DNA from: Portunus trituberculatus
Taxonomy: Eukaryota; Arthropoda; Malacostraca; Decapoda; Portunidae
Direction: 5' to 3'
Assembly: GCF_017591435.1 (NCBI RefSeq)
Contig: NC_059297.1
Span: 11,886,911-11,950,910, forward strand
DNA: 64,000 bases
Under the pieces are notes generated by a model that saw nothing but the letters and a program-made list of their open reading frames with translations, was not told where the DNA came from and ran no database searches. Every line of letters starts with the position of its first letter. The first letter of the stretch is position 1. The position numbers and the translations under genes are program-made. Below, in pieces: positions 56,723-64,000 of this stretch.

Positions 56723-57454
56723 GTGAGAGGAGGATTGAGTGACTGAGTGATTCAGTATGGTGCTATAATAGATTATAACCTCTCTTAAATGAATTTTGGA
56801 AGCAGCAGACAAAATCTAGAGCAACCAACTCAGTTTGAAAGTCTTGTATTCAAGAATAATCTTGAGCCACCTGTGGCATCAAGATCCAAATCAAGCAACA
56901 GTGGACACATGCCACTGATTGGAGAAGTAATCACCAGTTGACAGGTGGTCACTTTGTCTACATCAGTGTAGCAACACATGTAGTTCATTGCTCAATGATT
57001 TTTGCACTTTTTTGTGTTTGAATTATTACAGTTTTCAATAAACATGCTGTCAAGAGAGAAAGTAGAGAAGAGAAAAAGGTGAATATATTATTAGCACAGA
57101 AGCTTCAGTTGATCAAGAAGGTAAAAAGTGGTGGGTCTGTAAAGGTGGTGTGTGAGGAATATAGTGTAAAAAACATTTGATATCTGTAAGCAAAATCCAA
57201 ACTTAACAAAAATGTTATGTAGTAATGGTATTTTATATTATCAGATTGGATAGTGTCCTTGATCAAAACTGCAGTACTGTATCTATTCCTCTGTCTTTCA
57301 TAATGCAGTTGTTGATATTAGCCACTTCTAACATAACTTAATCTTAGTGTCACTATTGCTTCATCAGACCGATATTCCCCCTTGGTCAATAATACTAAGG
57401 TATGAGCATATAGACTAAGCCACCTTACTACCATGATCTCCTTGAATCCTACAG
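56723..57454. other. NUAK intron, possible trace of a mariner-type frame
   Basis: Around 57,050-57,170 the + strand reads LSREKVEKRKRNIINAQKLQ-like words and LIKKVKSGGSVKVVCEEYSV. This is reminiscent of the helix-turn-helix N-terminus of pogo/jerky-type transposases. The match is short and broken. Confidence 0.35.
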
Positions 57455-57621
57455 AAGGATCTCTGAAACCATGTCACGCAGCAGCCTTGGTAGAGATGAG
57501 GATGGCCTGCCAGGTCTTGGCTCTCCTCTCTGGACCCGCAGTGTGTCACGGGATCCCTCAGATGCTGACACTCTCTTCTCCGAGGCATCATCCAGCGCCC
57601 AGTTTGGCACGCTGCCCAGAG
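57455..57621 (+). CDS. NUAK: NUAK exon 16
   Basis: The acceptor is aatcctacag. The exon encodes RRISETMSRSSLGRDEDGLP, then LGSPLWTRSVSRDPSDADTL and FSEASSSAQFGTLPR. RRISET resembles a basophilic kinase site. Two overlapping donors are possible: gtacgc after 57621 (phase 1, used here) and gtaagc after 57628 (phase 2). They give different C-termini when joined to exon 17. The second keeps the glycine of the FGTLPRG motif, which matches FATLPRG in exon 9. Confidence 0.8.
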
Positions 57622-57629
57622 GTACGCAG

Positions 57630-58512
57630 TAAGCCCAGGGTCCTGATCCCATCCATAAACACACACATGCATACACATAAATACATACATGATGTTGGTG
57701 TAGTTTAGCAGGATATTATCCTGGAGACATACTAGGCTAAAAGCTATGGCAGCTTCTCTTTTATTTGATTTTCATGTGAAAATTTCCTATTTGCCTTACA
57801 ATTTTTCTGAGGAAGGTCCAAAACAACCACAGAAAAACTGTACATCATATAGAAACAGTTGACATGAAAATCAAGAGAGGATAATCTGCCATAGCTTTCA
57901 ACCTTGTATGTATAATGAGGTACAAACATACAGCAGGAGAGCAGCAGCAGCAGCAGCAGCAGGACCAGAAGGCATAGAAGCAGAAGTATCAACAGTATCA
58001 TTCCCCTCTCCTCCTTCCTTCATCCTTCGCATCACTACCTCTACTCCTTGCATGCATGGCCCACCAAAGATATATCAGGAAGAAACTGAAAATTCATGAA
58101 CATCAAGCTGAACAGATATTGTCAGTTTGCCCTCTTTTTTTCTCAAATATTGTCACAATATGCATCGCATACCAAATTTTCCTTCATTTAATGAATATTC
58201 CATGCATCCAAAATTTCCTAAAGCTATGGAATATTTCAGCTGTTGTACATCTTTGACACATTTCAAATTTAACATATTGTTATTGGTGCCAAAAAGAATT
58301 TTTCCTTGCACAAAAAAATGTCAGCACATTCAAATTAGATATTTAACATCAGACTTCACACTATCTAAATGAAACCTAACTCTTTATGGGAACTTTTTTT
58401 TTTTTTTTCTCCATCTGAATTCTTGAACAGACACTTTTACAGATGAGAAAAAGGGACAAGAGTAAGGGAGATTTCTGATCCATGCAAAAAGTGTTATTGT
58501 TAGGTCATCTTC
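57630..58512. other. NUAK intron, no element recognised
   Basis: A short (CAG)n lies near 57,942-57,962. Two segments near 57,748-57,795 and 57,845-57,895 are partly inverse to each other (agctatggcag..ttttcatgtg and the reverse), forming a possible ~150-bp hairpin. Confidence 0.45.
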
Positions 58513-58514
58513 CA

Positions 58515-58515
<1 letters not shown>

Positions 58516-58578
<63 letters not shown>
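58516..58578. repeat. (CA)n array before SINE copy 2
   Basis: About 31 CA units that end exactly at the tRNA-like head of the SINE. Confidence 0.96.
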
Positions 58579-58580
<2 letters not shown>

Positions 58581-58893
58581 GGCTCGGTAGCTCAGTGGTT
58601 AGAGCGCTGGCTTCACAAGCCAGATGACCGGGGTTCGATTCCCTGGCCAGGTGGAGATATTTGGGTGTGTCTCCTTTCACGTGTAGCCCCTGTTCACCTA
58701 GCAGTGAGTAGGTACGGGATGTAAATCGAGGAGTTGTGACCTTGTTGTCCCGGTGTGTGGTGTGTGCCTGGTCTCAGACCTATCCCAAGATCGGAAATAA
58801 TGAGCTCTGAGCTCGTTCCGTAGGGTAACGTCTGGCTGTCTCGTCAGAGACTGCAGCAGATCAAACAGTGAATTACACACACACACACACACT
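58579..58893 (+). mobile_element. tRNA-Val-derived SINE, copy 2, in (CA)n
   Basis: The head has box A TAGCTCAGTGGTTAGAGCG, a perfect anticodon stem CTGGC/GCCAG around loop TTCACAA (anticodon CAC, valine) and box B GGGTTCGATTCCC. The body shares CCTGTTCACCTAGCAGTGAG and ATGAGCTCTGAGCTCGTTCC with copy 1. The tail AGTGAATT runs into (AC)n, followed by (TG)n. (AC)n lies on both sides, as with the LINEs. The acceptor stem is degraded, so it is not a functional tRNA gene. Confidence 0.92.
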
Positions 58894-59966
<1,073 letters not shown>

Positions 59967-60606
59967 CAATATGACCAGTTAGGGCTAGTGTTGCCTTTCT
60001 CAGCAAAAAAAAAAATACAGGCAGACAAGGGCAAGGTATGACAGACACCCCAACTAGCTCAAGGAAGGGTGAGGATGTGTGCTGATGGAGGAGGGGGTGA
60101 CTTCATAATAAAATCAAATGAAGGATAAAGCATTGAGCTTGCTGTGTACATGTCCTCTCATTCACTCATTACTGGACATGAACACACACACACACACACA
60201 CACAGTACGGATTAGCACGCAGCAGTAACAATATAAACTCTAATTAGAAAATAAACAAAGAAATAAAAAAACTACACCAGCTTCAGATTCAGATATGTTG
60301 AGTAAAAAATAATAAATCCCATAACCTTCCTTTGACCTTTCTTGATGTGCCATGAAGGGACCTGTGAAGGGGAAGACACCTCCTCCTACAGCAAACTGAT
60401 CATGTACACTGTATTAACACTTAATAGAATAGCACATTACAACCAAATAAACCCAAAGACATTAAAACAAGAGAAAGACACAAGTGAGTATATTCTTGTG
60501 TTTTGTTTCAGTAGTATTGTAATATTTATGGTTTGCCAGTTATTTTGATTTTTTTGTTTTATTAACTAATATAATAATGACTGCATTCAGTAGTAATTTT
60601 TAGTTG

Positions 60607-60633
60607 ATGATGATGATGATGATGATGATGATG
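60607..60633. repeat. (GAT)n microsatellite
   Basis: Nine GAT units about 100 bases before the terminal exon. Confidence 0.9.
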
Positions 60634-60733
60634 TTGTTATTAGCATTGTTGTTGCTGTTTTTGCTGCTAGTGTGTGGACTAATACAAGAGGTGTGTGTGT
60701 AGTGAGCGGGCGGATGTGTTGTTGTTGTTGCAG

Positions 60734-60813
60734 TGAGAGCACTACGCCACAGCCTGCATCTGCCGCCCCCTCGCCTCCACCCAGACCCCTTCTTCCTCAC
60801 TGACTTCTCCTAG
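60734..60813 (+). CDS. NUAK: NUAK exon 17: probable terminal coding exon
   Basis: The acceptor gttgttgttgttgcag opens a frame that, with the phase-1 donor of exon 16, reads VRALRHSLHLPPPRLHPDPF and FLTDFS before TAG at 60811. With the alternative phase-2 donor the same exon reads HESTTPQPASAAPSPPPRPL and LPH, then TGA at 60804-60806. Both are short basic or proline-rich ends. The acceptor is good, but which frame is used cannot be decided from sequence alone. Confidence 0.55.
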
Positions 60814-62302
60814 CTCCTCCTCGCCTCCTCCTAGCATGGTTGTAGTGCTGCTGCAGTAGACCTCCTTCACTGCCCTCTCATGGGAGGGAGGAAGTGACCC
60901 TTACCCTCTCCTCCTCCTCCTACTCCTACCCCTTCTCCTCCTGCGGCCTCCACACATACACGCCCGAGCACACCAACAGCCGTGATGTGGTGCTGCAGGT
61001 GTGTGGCAGAAAGGATCCCAGTGAACTAAGATTCGGAAGAAGTAAGTGCAACTGCGGTGGATCCAAACCTTCCCTCCTGTGCTGTTACCGTGTTCTTGAT
61101 GATGGTGATTATGATAGTGATGAAACCAATAGTGATGATATGGGTGCTATTTCACTCTTACCATAAACTGGTGCATATTCCATGCTCATATGTGGCTCCC
61201 ACTAGTGATGCAGTGGTGATACCACTGGTGGCACTATTGGCATACCTATGTGTCATGGTTCCTCTTTTCTCCTGTGTCTCCCATCTGGTGCATTGTAATA
61301 TAATACATTACTATTACCACTACAATGATTGCTGCCACTACTGCTAGTTCAATGTGCCATGTTGAGTAATAGCTCATATTTTCAAAGATTTAAGACATAT
61401 TTTTTCTTCTTTGCCACAGTTATAAGATAGGCCTCTTTTGTTAAGAATATTTCAAAGATGCTGAGAGAAATTGCTAAGTATTAATGCCTTGTGGAAATGA
61501 AGGCCCCATGGAGTGTAGCCTAAACCCACTATTGTGTGCTTTGCAACAAAGTATGAAAAAATATGGTGGTGATTCTTGAAACATAAACACTCTCAACTTT
61601 TATTTTATGACCAACAGTCAGTCATTGGAGGGTGCCTATTGTTGTCTGTGTAAAGTATCATGCTGGCACAAGGCAAGGCAGCTGGGAGCTTGAGTAGCAA
61701 GGGAAAAAATATTTGAACAATTGGACTGATCTATCTTGTCACTTCCTTACCCTAGTCTTTTGCTGTGGGGATCAAGAGAATGTGTCACTAAGACCCAAAA
61801 GATGAAAGCTGTTCCTAGCCCACAGCGCCTGCCAGTTTAGCCTCCTTGTTACTGCCACAGCAGGTCTGAGTACACTCCCCGGCCTATCCTGTCCCCGGAT
61901 GCTGGCTCAGACTCTGCTACTCTATGCTGTTTAGGATCTTGATGTAGACATAGCATAGAGACATTCATATTTATATATATACTACATATATATATACTGT
62001 ATATATATATATACTGCACTCAAGAGTATGTTCTTTATTTTTTATCTTTCTCTAGTAAGACAACATTGTATTTTGCCTTGTATCTTCTTTTGTTTTGTAT
62101 TTCCTTGTACAATATGTATACCACCAATTTCTCCCTCTTGTGCATGGGTAGGAGTGATGTGCTTGTGTTGGAGCAGAACAATACTCTTGTGTGATATTAT
62201 AGTTGGCGCCGCCTCTCGGCTAGATGTTTGGGGGACCTGTTGTGTTGTTTGCAAATTAACAACAAAAGTGCCAAGTCTCTGCATGTGTTTGTTTCTCCAC
62301 AG
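60814..62302. other. Probable 3' untranslated or downstream sequence
   Basis: After the exon 17 stop there is a C/T-rich stretch with (CTC)n, then mixed sequence. The + frame at about 60,894-61,166 (HTYTPEHTNSRDVVLQ) is open but unsupported. A run of TATATA palindromes lies at 61,970-62,015. I could not assign a polyadenylation site. Confidence 0.4.
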
Positions 62303-62411
62303 TAGTAGTCATTCTCCCTGGCAGCCCCAGAGAAACCTGCCAGGCCCAGGGTGAGGCCCCTCCTGCCCCCCCACAGGGGTCCTCAAAGATGACATGTAAC
62401 CTTCTTCTTTA
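62303..62411 (+). CDS. Possible alternative terminal exon
   Basis: A strong acceptor (gtttgtttctccacag) at 62287-62302 is followed by a frame open from the phase-1 junction: VVVILPGSPRETCQAQGEAP and a further 15 residues to TAA. The phase-2 frame also gives a short end (HSSHSPWQPQRNLPGPG). It could replace exon 17 as the last exon. There is no independent evidence for use. Confidence 0.22.
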
Positions 62412-63794
62412 ACACAATCAAGAGTAGATTATCTATAAATACTTTCATAAATTATAATTACCTACAAGATACTCATTTCAAAATCTGAATTTGCCAGTGC
62501 AATTTTTCACTAGTAATTATTTCATTAAAAGCTTATAAATTCAATACAGTTGCTTTTAGTTTTTTTATTAAAAATTTATTGTGGGGAAGGTTACATATCA
62601 AGTGATAAAAAAAAAGTATCCTGTCTTGACACTCTTGCCTACCAATGAAGAGATAAAAAGAGAGATATAAAGATAAAAAAAATTGTGATACCAAGTACAA
62701 CTACATACTATGACAGTTTTACAGTTGCCCATCACAATTCTGCCCCTCTGATCCTTTCTTCCTAGTCCAAGAGCAGCACAAATTGGTCATGCCTAAGACA
62801 TGCCATAGCCCAGCAAGGGTGGAGGAAATGGGGTGGGCAGTGCAACCCTGTTTCTCAGCCAGCCAAGACAGCCAAGTCATAGGAAAAGAGAGGAAGTACA
62901 ACAAATTCAGAGCATGTGCCTCATGTTGACCCAGACATTTCATGGATGATGCCAAATATAAAGACTGTCATAGACAGGGTCAACTTTTGGAAGAAAAGAA
63001 GGTGATGCAGCAATGTTGCTGTAATAAAGAGTCAGGGCATCAGAAGTAAAATATTTAGCTATAATGGCTCCAGGCTGTTTTGATGGGTGATGCTGGATTT
63101 AGAGACAGAAAAATACATAATAAAAGGAAAGTTTGAGGTTAAGTGAACATACATGCTGCAGAGAATGTTTATTTACAAATTCATTTTTATTTTGTTTTTG
63201 TTTTATTATTTCCTTAAATTTACTATTACAGCAAGATTATATATATATTTCTTTATTTAATTTTTTTTTTTTTTTCATTTACCAATAGTATTAAAGCAGT
63301 AGATGCCTGGGCTGTAGTGGCACAAGCACAGAATAAAGTGTTGACAGTGACAGTTGGTATTGGTGCTTGTGTTACCTTGAAATTCAATCAGAGTTAAATT
63401 GAATGGGTAACAAGGAAATGAGATGAGGTCAGAAAATTAAATAAAGGAAAGGCAGGCAATGTAACCAATGACTGATGCTGGATGGCTTAAATCTAAGACA
63501 CTGAAATGGAGTAAGTCACTATAAAAGAGAGGCCCTAAATGGAAGATTTTCATACTCCATTGCAGCAAAGGAAGAGAGTGAATGAGTGTGGTCAGGTTAT
63601 GCATGTATATTCATAATTAGAATTATAAACAAACTTACTGAACCAATGGAAAAAGTACCTAATAAATCTGATTGTGTGCCTTTCTAGACAACATCCCCAC
63701 CAGAGAGATAGATAATGTGCAATATGAAAAAAAAAAATCAAATAAATAAATAAGTAGAATAAAAATTTTAAACATACCATAAAAAGAATTTAAA

Positions 63795-63798
<4 letters not shown>
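62412..63798. other. A/T-rich sequence, no gene recognised
   Basis: No conserved frame, RNA gene or transposon end is seen before the terminal (GT)n. Confidence 0.5.

Positions 63799-63858
<60 letters not shown>
63799..63858. repeat. (GT)n array at the 3' end of a LINE
   Basis: About 30 GT units, i.e. (AC)n on the element's sense strand. Confidence 0.97.
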
Positions 63859-63860
<2 letters not shown>

Positions 63861-64000
63861 TTACCTAGTTGTATTTACCTAGTTGTAGTTTTACAGGGCC
63901 TGGGCTTTATGCTCGTGTGGCCCCGTCTCCATATCTACACTTATCCAATCTTACTTTAAAAGTGTGCACACTCTTTGCAGACACTACTTCTTCATCTAAA
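63859..64000 (-). mobile_element. LINE subfamily 3, 3' end, runs off the window
   Basis: Read on the minus strand it ends RYGDGATRA, stop, CCCAGGCCCTGTAAAACTAC and two AACTAGGTAAATAC units, then (AC)n. The upstream residues (LDEEVVSAKSVHTFK) match copy J and fragment D. The rest lies beyond the window. Confidence 0.9.

Noticed and set aside
60894..61166. Further coding exon after the NUAK stop
   Set aside because: The 90-codon frame has no acceptor in the right phase before it and no recognisable domain; kept only as a note in the downstream-region entry.

Overview
The window is nuclear DNA from a metazoan, most likely a decapod crustacean. I infer this from three things: very dense and long dinucleotide microsatellites, a tRNA-Val-like SINE, and many arthropod-type non-LTR retrotransposon (LINE) fragments sitting in a large intron-rich gene. 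No bacterial, organellar or viral organisation is seen, and almost all long open reading frames are translated microsatellites or decayed LINEs.

The one clear host gene runs on the + strand from about 6.6 to 60.8 kb. Seventeen exons with GT-AG boundaries and compatible phases join into one open chain of about 1,836 residues, lacking only its N-terminus, which must lie upstream or in an unrecognised exon. The first seven exons (6588-33325) encode a protein kinase domain of the NUAK (AMPK-related, LKB1-activated) family. It has an intact glycine loop, VAIK lysine, HRD, DFG and a conserved activation-loop threonine. Exons 8-17 (35921-60813) encode a very long disordered tail rich in Lys, Glu, Ser and Pro, with coding microsatellites and a duplicated RERIIPI motif. 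Several candidate alternative exons or ends are recorded.

The kinase introns hold a dense retrotransposon landscape. Between 15.8 and 25.4 kb, six LINE copies and one SINE lie head to tail, all on the + strand, with little but (AC)n between neighbours. Two further LINE copies lie on the minus strand at 27.9-32.4 kb, and others near 5-6, 9, 39 and 63.9 kb. Nearly all end in one or two copies of a 14-bp unit (AACTAGGTAAATAC-like) running into (AC)n, and several also have (AC)n at the 5' truncation point. This pattern points to repeated strand-specific insertion into (AC)n arrays. A different jockey-like LINE lies inside an (AT)n array at 2.7-4.0 kb.

Two nearly identical 3.5-kb LINE copies (19.1-22.6 kb + and 28.9-32.4 kb -) form a large inverted repeat around exons 3-5, which encode the catalytic and activation loops. 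The remaining introns carry small DNA transposons recognised by their ends: two 235-bp pogo/Tigger-like MITEs, a longer pogo-like element, a TTAA-flanked piggyBac-like element, a TAA-flanked Harbinger-like element and an unclassified terminal-inverted-repeat element. There is also a decayed minus-strand copy of a multicopy arthropod protein family at 12.6-13.5 kb and a 29-bp minisatellite at 40.4 kb. All calls come from reading the sequence; no database search was run.
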